Shown: one piece after another, positions 34,629-45,995 of the stretch | How the letters are laid out: each line of letters starts with the position of its first letter | Position numbering within the stretch: position 1 is the first letter of the stretch | NCBI GenBank assembly: GCA_002104945.1 | Contig: MCFH01000013.1 | Span: 1-64,000 of the forward strand | Origin: Piromyces finnis | Lineage: Eukaryota; Neocallimastigomycota; Neocallimastigomycetes; Neocallimastigales; Neocallimastigaceae | DNA: 64,000 nt | Direction: 5' to 3' | The notes under the pieces: model-generated | Told to the model about the DNA's origin: nothing | The model's database searches: none | Seen by the model: the letters and a program-made list of their open reading frames with translations, nothing else | Translations under genes and position numbers: made by a program

Positions 34629-34649
34629 GTTTTCTCCTCAGGGGGGCAT

Positions 34650-35143
34650 TGTAAGAAATATTTGTGGCCATAAGTTTGCCCACAAATATTTCAATTGAAA
34701 CCATATATTCTGGTCACCATTTATTGGCCAAATATATGCATAACCATATATTAATGGTTATTAATTAAATAGGAAGTCTATTTGCTTTACCCAATCAAGT
34801 GGTAAAGAAAATAAACTCATATAGTTAAATAGTATAGTCAAAACTAACGTTAAATACTTTAGCGTTAGTATTAAAGTAAATTAATAGCTATAATAATAAT
34901 TAATGTATATAATTATAACTAATAAATAAAAGATAATAATTATAATAATTATTTAAGTAAATAATATTTCATATTAATATTTATCGTATTATATTTATTT
35001 TTGTGTTATAATATTTATTTTAGTTCTTTTATTATTTTTTATAAAACTTTATTTAGTTATTAACTCGTATAGAGAGGTAATAACTAACTTAATTAACTTG
35101 TTATATTTAACTTATTAACTAACATATATAAAAACCTTTTACA
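34650..35143 (+). repeat. Element A2 3' LTR
   Basis: 494 bp, TGTAAGAAATATTTG to CCTTTTACA, after polypurine CAGGGGGGCAT. The 3' flank begins CTAGTATT, the same 8 bases that precede the A1 5' LTR in sense orientation. Confidence 0.9.
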
Positions 35144-35152
35144 CTAGTATTC

Positions 35153-36094
35153 TGTGTAGTAATTTCTTATTATTGTTTACAGAAATTACTATCTACAATA
35201 ATATTAACGAATAATATTGTAGTATTATTATGCGGAAATAAGAAGTATTGAACAAATTAGAATAGAAAATAGAAAGTAAAAATAAAACTTATCGAGTTTA
35301 TTATAAAGATTTATAATAAACAACCAAACACAAAGAGTCAAATGGGTCGTAAGTTTTTTATTTAAATTACTGATTTATTAGAAGGATATTTTATTTAATT
35401 AAAAAGAAAAATGTATTTATGTTATTTATTATAACGTATTCCTTTATAATAATAACTCTTGAATTTCTAAGGAATTTCAAGAGTGTTTTATTTATAATTT
35501 TATTAAAAAATAAGGTTAAATAAACGGGTTCTAATCTTAACAAATAAAATGTTTAGGAAAAGACTAGAAGAAAAACCTAAACATGATTTTCGATCAATAT
35601 TCTAGTCATATTGATCTTCGTGTAATTTTAAGTAAAACCGAATGCTTCTTTAAAGCGAAATCGGGAAAACCTTAAAATTTCGATTCCTATTTTATCCGTG
35701 CTTAATACAATACATAAAATATAATTAATACATAATTTAAAACAATAAGTGTAATGAATATAGTTAGTCAAAATTAAATGTATAAGATAAATAATAAGTA
35801 AGTAAATTATTTATATTAATTAAATGTACATAAAAATTAATAATTAAATAAATTTATAAAGTTAATTAAATATATAAGAATATAGCAAGTAAATAAATTT
35901 TATATTTTATATAAGTGTATATAAAATTAATATTTTAAGTAAATCATAAGTATTAACTAAATGAATGAAATATTAAATAATTTAATAAATTATTAGTAAT
36001 AGTTGAATGTATAGAAAATAATAATTTAAATAAATTTGTATTAAATAATAAGAAATAATAATTATTCAATTATGAATAATTAATATTTCTTACA
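35153..36094 (-). repeat. Solo LTR-like repeat H1 with conserved hairpins
   Basis: About 942 bp, bounded TGTAAGAAAT...TACTACACA on the minus strand. It is a diverged inverted counterpart of 43785-44381. Three hairpins are shared: 35592-35616 (9-bp stem), 35549-35584 (9-bp stem, 18-nt loop) and 35455-35484 (9 bp plus 3 bp across a 1x1 mismatch). A fourth perfect 11-bp stem at 35157-35167/35181-35191 is at the sense end. No coding sequence seen. LTR identity is inferred from TG...CA ends and a TATA-like box. Confidence 0.6.
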
Positions 36095-36097
36095 TTC

Positions 36098-36857
36098 TGA
36101 TACAAGATGCATAGAAAAATATAATATTTTAAATATTTTATGAATAATATCTAATCCTTTTATAAATTGTATATCAATTACTAATGATAATAATAATTAA
36201 ACTATATTAGTATAAATTATTATGACGCAAATGTTACACATACATTAGAATAATTAGTTACACAAGAAAGGAAAAGATATAAAAGAGAGTGTTAAAGCAG
36301 AAGATATGAAAAGAGAGAACTTTTCATTTATAAATAATATTTGATATTTTAGTTTTAAGTATTAGTTTTATTTTATTTTATTTTTATATTAATAGTTTTA
36401 GTTTAAGTTAGTTTTAGGTTAATAATTACGTATTTAGTATTTATTATATTTCCTTCAGTTTAAATATTAGTTATAAAAGAAAAGAATATTTATTGTTTAT
36501 TTTTACTATTTCAGAAAAGTTATATTTTATCATTAATAATACTTTCATCAACATATTTTTATATTTACACATTATATTTAACTATTTATATTTATTCAAT
36601 AATAACTTTCGATCCTATTAGTATTGAATGTTATTAATGTTATAATCATAATAATAATAATAATTAAATAAAGAATCTTTAAACCAAAATCTATTTAATT
36701 ATATTATTATAAAATTTATTATTTTTATTATTTATTTTTATTATTATAAAATAGAAATAAATACAATATTAACTAATATATTATTCATATATCATTCCCT
36801 ATTGCTAACGTTCATAATTATATTTTATTTATGGTGTTTTTGAAATATATTGCATCA
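36098..36857 (+). repeat. Solo LTR I1
   Basis: 760 bp from TGATACAAGATGC to TATATTGCATCA, flanked by 4-bp duplications ATTC (36094-36097 and 36858-36861). A direct repeat of it is at 43002-43778. No coding part of this family is in the window. Confidence 0.75.
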
Positions 36858-36912
36858 ATTCATTACATGGTCCTCCTGTAAAATATTGTATTAATAGAAT
36901 AATGTATTTAAT

Positions 36913-37909
36913 TGTGAAAATATTAACTGGATTTAAAACAAATTCAGATAATATCTATAATTAATTAAACATAATAATTAGAATTAAATAATCCCAATAA
37001 TTATTTTAAAACACCTTTAAAAGTCACCTTTTAAATTCTGATTCAGTGAAAGGGTTATGATTTCAAAAAATTTAATATCAATACACTATAACCCTTAACC
37101 AAAAATAAACAAATACGAAACTACGCATAACTCGCCAAAAACGAGTGCTACGGCTGTAAGTATTACGGTTGTGAAACCAAGTTTATTAGAAAGCTTAAGG
37201 AAAAAGCTACATTTTGGTACAATCGCGGTCCTTCTAACTGGTCATTTAAGGAAGATATGATCATTTGAAGATTTTAATAAGTAAATTAAAATTAATATGA
37301 TATCAAGTATGGATCATAGACATTTCTTATGACTTGACGAAAATTAAAAAGATATCAATAGAAATTCTAATTATATTAATTTAATTAATGATAGTGACTG
37401 TTACTAAAAATAGAACTAAACCATTTAGGTGTAACAGTTAACATTTATAAATTAAATAATTTTAATTATTATAAAATAGGTTAATGGATCAAGTGTTTAA
37501 ATGATTAATCATATGTTTATTTTATTTTATGTCATGACAAAACAAACAAACAAACAAACAAACAATCTTATTATATTATTAACATATTACATGTAATACT
37601 TTATTTTTATCAATTTAATAATCTGAACAAAGAATATAAAATAGAATGAATTGAATTCGATTTTAATTCTTTGTAAAGATTATAGTTATAATCTTAATTA
37701 TATAGTTATTAAATATATTATCATTTATATTATTATTAATAAATAAATAAAATTTTATAAAAAAGTTATTTTAAAGAATAAATATTAATTTCTCATTTGG
37801 AAGTTTAAAGGGTTATTTTATATTTAAATTTAATTTCTCAAAAAACATATTTACTATATAATTGATAACATTCTGACCTGGCCGCATAACCAAATCCAAA
37901 AACTTAACA
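36913..37909 (+). repeat. LTR D (plus orientation), no target duplication
   Basis: 997 bp, start TGTGAAAATATTAACTGG, end AAAAACTTAACA, with a (CAAA)n tract at about 37540-37565. Flanks differ (TTAAT / TCATC). It joins directly to copia coB coding sequence, so it marks a rearrangement or an insertion with deletion of the 5' half of coB. Confidence 0.8.
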
Positions 37910-39155
37910 TCATCGAAGAACAACAATAACACAGAAGGTGTAAAAGAGAAAGTTGTTGACAGCAAGAACAACAACACTACGGATACAAATTCAAATATAA
38001 ATAAACAAAACAATAATACAGAAAGGACTACTTCCAAGAAGGATTTCCACTTTAAAAACAATGGAGAAGAAGTAATAGAAGAAGAAGTAAATGAAGAAGA
38101 AATAAATGAAGAAGAAATAGAAGAAAAAATGGTAAATGAAGACAATATAAGTACTATGGACGAGGACCTGGTTGATAAAAATTTAACTTACAACGAAAAA
38201 ACTGAAAGGAAAGAGGAAAAAAGTAACAAAAAGACTAATATTATTTCTCAAACTATGGAAAGCTCAAAAAGTAATTTAATGAACAATTCTAAAACAAATT
38301 CTTTATACATGAATGAAGACACTCAAAACAAAAATAATAATTCAAATTCGAAATTTGACAAAATTAAATTTACAAATGACATTTTAAAAGTTTTAGAAGA
38401 AATTGCAAATGACAATTGCAATTTCAAAAAGAAAAATTGTAAAATTTCAAATAATATCAATAAAAATTATAAATATCAATTTCCTGAAACTCCTAGTTCA
38501 GATAACGTTTGTTCTGGTAAAACTCCTGCTGACAAAAACAAAAATATAGTTATTGAAAATCATGATCATTATAATAATTCTTCAACTGATGAATTCACCA
38601 CTGAAGATATTTCTAATACCAAAATTGATGGCGAAAATATTACTAAAAATTCAATTTCTGATCATTGTGAAAAAAATTTTTATTAATAAAAATTTTTCAA
38701 AAATTGACTCAAAAATTCAAAATAAAAATGAAAACATTCTATTGGATGATAAATCAAATAATCCACGTCATAATTCTAGCATAAATTCTAATGTTACGCA
38801 GGATAATTCTACCAACTCAGATACTATGGATATTAATGATAACATAAATTTTAATTCAAAATTTTCTGGTTCTCCTGATATTACACGTGACTCTCATTCT
38901 TTTATCCCGGACGACAATAAATCTATGGATGATCCTAATCCAAACTTGGAAGATGAAAATGATATCATGGATGATATCATGGCCGATAATTCTGATGATT
39001 CCTCCCATCCTGAAAGAAAAAGGCCTTGCAGTCCTACCTCTATAAATAATTCCAGTACCCCTAAGAAGCACAAGAATAAATATATAGCTACCGTATTTAC
39101 TGATGCTCCCACTACGCACAAAGAAGCAATGTCTTGTACGAATTCAAAATATTGA
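37910..39155 (+). pseudogene. Element coB Asn/Ser/Asp-rich linker
   Basis: The frame is open from the LTR D junction at 37910 (no ATG until 38129) to 38686. It then continues in another frame to a TGA at 39153-39155. The protein is low complexity with EEE/NEEE and Asn/Ser/Asp runs. The end (SPTSINNSSTPKKHKNKYIATVF) leads into the RT start. The TGA falls where Copia RT normally has Trp (KYWKAAIQDEL), so it is a nonsense change. Confidence 0.7.
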
Positions 39156-40622
39156 AAAGCAGCCATTCAAGATGAATTGAATAACTTATATTCTAATAAA
39201 ATTATGTCCCTGGTTAAAAATATCCCAAAAAACAAAAATATTATATCTACCAAATGGGTTTTTGCTGTTAAAAGGGACAGCAATAATAAAATTGTACGTT
39301 TTAAAGCTAGACTTGTCGCTAGAGGTTTCCGTCAAAAACAAGGAATCGATTTTGACTTAACCTATTCTCCAACCTTAAATATTGACAGTCTAAAATTTAT
39401 TATTGCTATTGCTGCAAAATTTAAGTGGGATATATTTCAGCTCGATATTAAAGCTGCCTACCTCAATGCTCCATTAGATACGGATATTTACACCACTATT
39501 CCGCTTGGAGATAGCAACTTTGGGGGAAGATACTGGAAGCTGAATAAAGCTCTTTATGGTTTAAAACAATCAGGAAGACAATGGAATAAAACAATAGATA
39601 AATTCCTGAAAAATAATAACTTTAAACCATTAAAATCCGAACCATGTATATATACGTTAAAAGAAAACAAATACGTAAAATGTATAATTGGTCTATATGT
39701 AGACGACATGGTTATAGTTGGAAAAACAAATACAATAGAGAGGGTAATAAGCAAAATTAAAAGTAAATTTAAAATATCAAATAGCGGTCCCATTAATTAT
39801 ATTCTAGGAATAAAGATTGAGAAGAAGGATTCCAAATACATTATTTCTCAAGAGAATTACATTAATAATGTATTACAAAGATTTCATATGGAAAACGTAC
39901 GTAGAAGAAATACGCCATGTACAACAGTTGACAAGAGCCCCTCAAATAATAATCCTTTTGATAGGACTAAGTATAAAAGTGCAATAGGTGTATTAATATA
40001 CTTATCAAAAAGTACTAGACCGGATATTGCTTTCGCCGTTAATAAAGCTGCAAGAAAATCCGAAAACCCAACAGTATCTGACTAGAATACAATTGTAAAC
40101 ATTTTCAGATACTTATCAACTACAAAGCATTACAAAATCGAATACAGTGGTGAAGGGAAAATTCAAGGATACACTGATTCGGACTACGGAGGCGCAGAAG
40201 ACTTTAAATCTACCTCTGGAGGGATAATCTTAATGGGAAACAGCCCAATATGCTGGTTGTCAAAGAAACAAACATGTGTGGCTACGTCTACTGCTGAGGC
40301 TGAGTACAACAGTATGTCAATGAATACGAAGAAGATCCTATGGCTTAAAAATATGGTAGATGAAATTTTTAACTACAATAAAAATATAACTTTATTCACC
40401 GACAACAAGGCAAGTAAGAAAATAATAGAAAACGGTGAAATAAACACTAAGTTAAAACACATAAATATACACTACCATTTTATTATTGACAACATAGAAA
40501 AGAACAATATAAAAATAGAATATATAAACACTAAAGAAATGCTAGCTGACCCTTTAACTAAAGATCTACCTGGTCCAAGAATGTTTGAATATACAAATAA
40601 GATATTCTTAAAGAAAATCTAA
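39156..40622 (+). pseudogene. Element coB reverse transcriptase and RNase H
   Basis: RT runs from KAAIQDELNNLYSN to a TAG at 40083-40085 and resumes in the same frame to 40622. RT motifs: STKWVFAVKRD, ARLVARGFRQKQGIDF, QLDIKAAYLNAPL, LNKALYGLKQSGRQWN and active site GLYVDDMVIVGK (YVDD). RNase H: YTDSDYGGAEDFKS, STAEAEYNSMS and FTDNKASKKII, ending EMLADPLTKDLPGPR. The TAG replaces TGG (Trp) of SDWN. Both stops in coB are Trp codons changed by G to A. Confidence 0.88.
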
Positions 40623-40634
40623 TTTGAGGGGGAG

Positions 40635-41716
40635 TGTGAACATTTATGGACACATAATTTTATTTATCTATATCATATATTTATAAACACACGTGACTAA
40701 TTTATAAAAACATAAACATGTATTAAAAGTGTTGTAAACGTAATGTCTACGAGTTGTAGAGATAGTTAATTTTTATTTATTTTATTTTATTTCCTATAGT
40801 CACATGACCTTACATCTCATTATATAAATGTAATATTTACAATGTAACTTTTTCTCTTTGTTAACCTTATTAATAAAAATTATTTATTAATTAAATTTAT
40901 TTCACAGTATTAATAAGATAATAATCTTTATAAAGATTTGATTTCATAAAATTATTCTAAACTATTTATACTAATTGTAATTTTACATTTAATAATAAAA
41001 TAACTTTTTAATACATGATTATATTCATAATATATTTTATAATACTAAAACTAAACTTAAGACTTATTACTAATTATTAAAAATAACTATTGTTTATATA
41101 TTTATAATATTAATTATTTCTTAATTATAATATAATTCATTGCATATAATTTTAATAATTATAATCTTTTAATTCAAAGATTATAAGTTATGTTATTGAA
41201 ATAATTATTATAAAATAAAGTTAATTAATTCCGGAAAATAATTTTAATTTAATTAAAACAATAATTTATATCCTTTTGGGTGAATGATTTATGTCAATAC
41301 ATCAGGGGTGATCATTCTCTGAATAAACAATTAATCATTACTAACAAAATATCTTTAAATTGAAATATCTTGTGAACCAGCAGAGATATTGACCTGATTT
41401 TAAGATATGTTGTTTATCTCAAGCGTGACTTTCTAACGAACCCACAATCTCCCAACCATTATTCAAAAATCGCTATTCGTTAAGGAGATACGCGTGTTTT
41501 TCCTTATTTAATTTTGACGATAAGGGTTAAAGTTATTTGTTATAAAATTATTAAGGGTTAAGGTTATATCTTAACCTTTTCTAAATTTTTTAAATATTTC
41601 TTAATATAATTTTATAATTTATTTGAAAATAAAATATTATTGATTTTGAAATTTTATAAGTAATTTCACAATTTCAAGTGATCTTGAAATTGTAGATTTC
41701 ACTAGTATTCGTGACA
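40635..41716 (+). repeat. Element coB 3' LTR (LTR G)
   Basis: 1,082 bp, TGTGAACATTTATGG to AGTATTCGTGACA, after polypurine TTGAGGGGGAG. The second half is repeated directly at about 58250-59066 (LTR G'). Confidence 0.82.
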
Positions 41717-42997
41717 TGTTATCTTATATTGTTTTATCTCGAAAGCTATTGTACGAGCTTTAACAATATTTACTAGTTTTATTAAATATATTTAATTTAT
41801 TTTATAATTTTGATAGTTTTATTATTTTAATAATATTTATATAGAATAATAACACCAGATTTATTCTATAAAATATTATTTATTATTAACACAATAATTA
41901 CAAATTAGACAAGTTTAATTTCGTTTTTATATTTTCTTTTATTTATTGTTTTTACACTCTTTTTTAACAATAATTTTTATTATATAAAAACTTATTTTTG
42001 TCTTCTAAATATTATTATGTATTATTTAATTAACTATATTGATTATTATTAAAATTTTAACTTAGTATTAATAATCTAAGTCTTCCTATTTTTTACTAAA
42101 AAATATTATTATTCTTTATATTAAAAATTATTTTTATAATTTAACCCAATCAAATATATAAATTTATAAAATATTTGATTTTATGTTAAATTATATTTTT
42201 ATAATAAACTATATAAAATTATTTAATAATTATTTATATAATAAAATTTTCTACTAATATCAAATGTATAATATATTTATAATTATTATTTATCATTTGT
42301 GTTAAGGAACCAATAAATAATGTTATTCTTGTCATAATTAATGATTATGACCTAATCCATTATTGTTCCTAAATGTATGAAAACTTTACAATATTCTTAT
42401 TTGTAAATTAATGTATACACTTAAATTATATTTAAAATTATTAATAATTATTTTTATTGAACTTAAATTTTATTTATTAAACTTAAAATTAATTTAGTAA
42501 TAATAATATATTGAAAATTATAGTTTATTGAACTTTTAGTTTAATTTATCAAATTAATGAATTTTTTATTAATTAAAATTATGAATAATATTTTTGTAAA
42601 ATAGTAAAATTCTTTAGTTAAATATATTTAAAGTAAACTTTTAATGTATATTAATCAATTTAATAATATGTATAAATATTTATTATAATAGCAATGTAAT
42701 TCTATTATTAATTTAAAAGTAATTTAAATACTAAAATTAATGTAAATAATTAAAGACTAATTCTTTTATTTAACACTACTTAATTTTTTACAAAAAGTAT
42801 AAAAAGATGTATATTATAAGAATTAGAAAGAGAGATATTTTTAATTACTTTTTTTTATTTTTATTTTATATTAATTTCTTAATAAAACAAATTTATTAAT
42901 AAAACAATTTTTCTTATTTCATTTTAATATTATTTTTGAGTATTAATAAAATTTATTAATATTTTATAAATAAAATTAAATTCCTCGAACCGTAACA
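41717..42997 (+). repeat. Probable solo LTR J
   Basis: 1,281 bp bounded by TGTTA...TAACA inverted ends, lying flush against the coB LTR. A strong TATA box (TATAAAAAG) is near 42797. No second copy in the window and no target duplication, so the LTR call rests on ends, TATA box and context. No coding sequence seen. Confidence 0.5.
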
Positions 42998-43001
42998 TTT
43001 G

Positions 43002-43778
43002 TGATACAAGATGCATAGAAAAATATAATATTTTAAATATTTTATGAATAATATCTAATCCTTTTATAAATTGTATAATAATTACTAATGATAATAATAA
43101 TTAAACTATATTAGTATAAATTATTATTACGCAAATGTTACACATATATTAGAATAATTAATTACACAAGAAATGAAAAGATATAAAAATAGTGATAAAG
43201 GACAAGATATAAAAAGAGAGAGAACTTTTCATTTATAAATAATATTTGATATTTTAGTTTTAAGTATAAGTTTTATTTTATTTCATTTTATTTTAATAGT
43301 TCTAGTTTAGGTTAGTTTTAGGTTAATAATTACGTATTTAGTATTTATTATATTTAATTCAGTTTAAAATATTAATTATAAAAGAAAAGAATATTTATTG
43401 TTTATTTATATTATTTCAGAAAAGTTATATTTTATTATTAATAGTAATTTTATCGACATATTTTTATATTTACATTTTATATTCAACTATTTATATTTAT
43501 TAAACAATAACTTTCGATTCTACTAGTATTGAATGTTATTAATGTTATAATCATAATAATAATAATAATAATTAAATAAAGAAACTTTAAATCAAAATCT
43601 ATTTAATTATATTATTATAAAATTTATTATTTTTACTATTTATTTTTATTATTTATTTTTATTATTATAAAATAGAAATAAATACAATATTATCTAATAT
43701 ATTATTCAACTATCATTCCCTATTGCTAACGTTCACAATTATATTTTATTTATGGCGTCTTTGAAATATATTGCATCA
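43002..43778 (+). repeat. Solo LTR I2
   Basis: 777 bp, direct repeat of 36098-36857, TGATACAAGATGC to TATATTGCATCA. Flanked by 4-bp duplications TTTG (42998-43001 and 43779-43782). Confidence 0.78.
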
Positions 43779-43784
43779 TTTGTC

Positions 43785-44381
43785 TGTAAGAAATTAGATT
43801 TATTTTATAATAAATAATCTATATTTCTTATTAAAATTAATTTATTATATTTTTTATTTAACCTTTAATATTTTATTAAATTTTATTAAATTTTATTAAA
43901 TTTTATTATAATACATAATGTATTTTAAATGTAATGTAAATTATTGTATTTAGAAAAAATCGATTATTAGAATTTTCCCGAATCCATTCGGTTTTATCTA
44001 ATAATACGATGATTGATAAGAATAGATTATCAATCGAAACTTTTCTAGTTTTTTCTTCTAATCTTTTTCTAGAAAAGAAATTAATTAAGATTAGAACTTT
44101 CTTTTATTCTTTAAATTCTTATATAAAAAGACCTCTTGAGTTTCATTTGAAAATCAAGAGTTATTATTATAAGAAATTATAATAAATAACATAAATAAAT
44201 AGATACACTTTTAATATTAATAAAACATTCTTATAATAAAAAATATTTTAAACCCTAACACGAACGTTATTTATTGTAGGCTCTTATAATAAACTCGATA
44301 AGTATATTTTTCTTTATTTTAATAAATAGTTTCCTTATAACTATCTCATTTTAACAATTAGTATTAAAATGTAGCTAATAT
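43785..44381 (+). repeat. LTR-like repeat H2 with conserved hairpins (truncated)
   Basis: Starts TGTAAGAAAT like H1 and aligns with its reverse complement at moderate identity. Hairpins at 44011-44035, 44040-44077 and 44133-44160; TATA-like TATATAAAAAG at 44120-44130. It is cut by LTR D at 44382. Confidence 0.6.
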
Positions 44382-45391
44382 GTTAAGTTTTGGGGTTTGG
44401 TTATGCGGCCAGGTCAGAATGTTATTAATTATATAGTAAATATGTTTTTTAAGAAATTAAATTTAAATGTACAATAACACTTTAAACTTCCAAATGAAAA
44501 ATTAATATTTATTTTTTTTTTTGAATAACTTTTTATAAAATTTTATTTATTTAGTAATAATAATATAAATGATAATATATTTAATAACTATATAATTAAG
44601 ATTATAACTATAATCTTTACAAAGAATTAAAATCGAATTCAAATCATTCTATTTTATATTCTTTGTTCAGATTATTAAATTGATAAAAATAAAGTATTAC
44701 ATGTAATATGTTAATAATATAATTAAATAAGTAATAAGATTGTTTGTTTGTTTGTTTGTTTGTTTGTTTGTCATGACATAAAAATAAAATAAACATATGA
44801 TTAATCATTTAAACACTTGATCCATTAACCTATTTTATAATAATTAGAATTATTTAATTTATAAATGTTAACTGTTACACCTAAATGGTTTAGTTCTATT
44901 TTTAGTAACAGTCACTATCATTAATTAAATTAATATAATTAAAATTTCTATTGATATATTTTTAATTTTCGTCAAGTCATAAGAAATGTCTATGATCCAT
45001 ACTTGATATCATATTAATTTTAATTTACTTATTAAAATCTTTAAATGATCATATCTTCCTTAAATGACCAGTTAGAAGGACCGCGATTGTACCAAAATGT
45101 AGCTTTTTCCTTAAGCTTTCTAATAAACTTGGTTTCACAACCGTAATACTTACAGCCTTAGCGTTCGTTTTTGGCGAGTTACACCTTGTTTCGTGTTTGT
45201 TTATTTTTGGTTAAGGGTTATAGTGTATTGATATTAAATTTTTTGAAATCATAACCCTTTCACTGAACCAAAATTTAAAAGGTGACTTTTAAAGGTGTTT
45301 TAAAATAATTATTGGGATTATTTAATTCTAATTATTATGTTTAATTAATTATAGATATTATCTGAATTTGTTTTAAATCCAGTTAATATCT
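44382..45391 (-). repeat. Element D 3' LTR, main part
   Basis: Contains the GGTTATGCGGCCAGGTCAG landmark and a (TTTG)n tract at about 44750. Interrupted 5 bp before its sense start by element C; TATCT at 45387-45391 is the duplicated target. The last piece lies at 51633-51637. Confidence 0.88.
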
Positions 45392-45995
45392 TGTAAAGAT
45401 ATCAAACGCCTCTGTTTGATATCTTTAATGTAACTTAAGCCACAAGTATTATTGTTTAAGTTACACAAATTATATTCAGAAAAAGAAAATGAGACATAAT
45501 TTATTTATTAATAATTAAAGTTTAAAACAAAATAAATTATTAATTTATTTTTAATGTTTAACAAGTAAATTAATATTCTCAATTTAAATCCCTAGTTTTA
45601 GTATTGTTTTTTTATAGAAATAGATAAATAATAAATGATTAATATATCAATAATACATGGGCACATATTCAAATTAAATGGTACTTAATTTGAATTGCCA
45701 ATTGTATTTTACTAAAAATAGTTATAGTTTAAATATTTATTAATAATTAAGATTTTAGTGTAGATTTTAAATAATAATATATAAGAAATAAATAGTTATA
45801 ATATAATATAAATGTATTTAGGAAAAATATAAATAGAAGATATTTTTCATCATTTTATCGATGTAATTGTTATTAATAAAATTTCTATTATAATAAAAGA
45901 TATTTTTAATAAAACAATTTTTTATTTTATTTTAAATTTTGTGTTATTGTAATAGAATAGATATCCTAATCTATTCTTTCTGTGTCAGCATTACA
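45392..45995 (+). repeat. Element C 5' LTR
   Basis: 604 bp. Starts with a perfect 13-bp hairpin (45395-45407 with 45414-45426, loop GCCTCT), followed by a 10-bp hairpin (45429-45438 with 45456-45465). TATA box at 45828-45836; presumed R start GTAATTGTTAT at 45863. Confidence 0.93.
45828..45836 (+). promoter_or_regulatory. Element C LTR TATA box
   Basis: TATAAATAG lies 35 nt upstream of the segment complementary to the primer site (45863-45873), as expected if that segment is the 5' end of the transcript. Confidence 0.6.

Larger units (their letters stand above)
22441..35143 (+). repeat. Right arm of ~25-kb palindrome (copia coA2 + Ty3 A2)
   Basis: This is the mirror copy of 9694-22440. The A reverse transcriptase-integrase ORFs (836 codons each) differ by one visible residue (Gln/Arg in KLxARKYG), while gag differs at several residues and carries different breaks. 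The arms are therefore near-identical but not identical. A fragment of LTR D replaces the inner end of the A2 5' LTR in this arm only. Confidence 0.9.
28299..35143 (+). mobile_element. Ty3/Gypsy element A2 (plus copy)
   Basis: Mirror copy of A1. The 5' LTR lacks its first about 51 bp (28299-28741). The 11-nt self-primer site, leader, one Gag-Pol frame with a single in-frame stop, a polypurine tract and a full 3' LTR (34650-35143) follow. It shows that family A was a single-ORF element. Confidence 0.92.
37910..41716 (+). mobile_element. Ty1/Copia element coB (5'-truncated)
   Basis: Retains part of the integrase-RT linker, RT, RNase H, polypurine tract and 3' LTR. Gag, protease and integrase are missing, replaced by LTR D. 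Its protein differs strongly from coA, so it is a second Copia family. Confidence 0.88.

Noticed and set aside
9694-35143. Palindrome as a pure assembly or chimeric-read artefact
   Set aside because: Not fully excluded, but the arms differ by one whole repeat unit, distinct lesions, several amino-acid changes and an LTR D fragment present in one arm only, which a folded read would not produce.
37540-37566. (CAAA)n / (TTTG)n tracts, four in the window, considered as telomere-like or CRISPR-like arrays
   Set aside because: Each is the same internal microsatellite of LTR D, varying by one or two units among copies.
44005-44040. Hammerhead ribozyme-like core (CGATGA, stem, GAAAC) in repeat H2, also CGAAGA in H1
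   Set aside because: The core CTGANGA lacks its T, and the bases that should be the unpaired GA extend the stem by pairing with TC before GAAAC in both copies. No cleavage-site strand was found.
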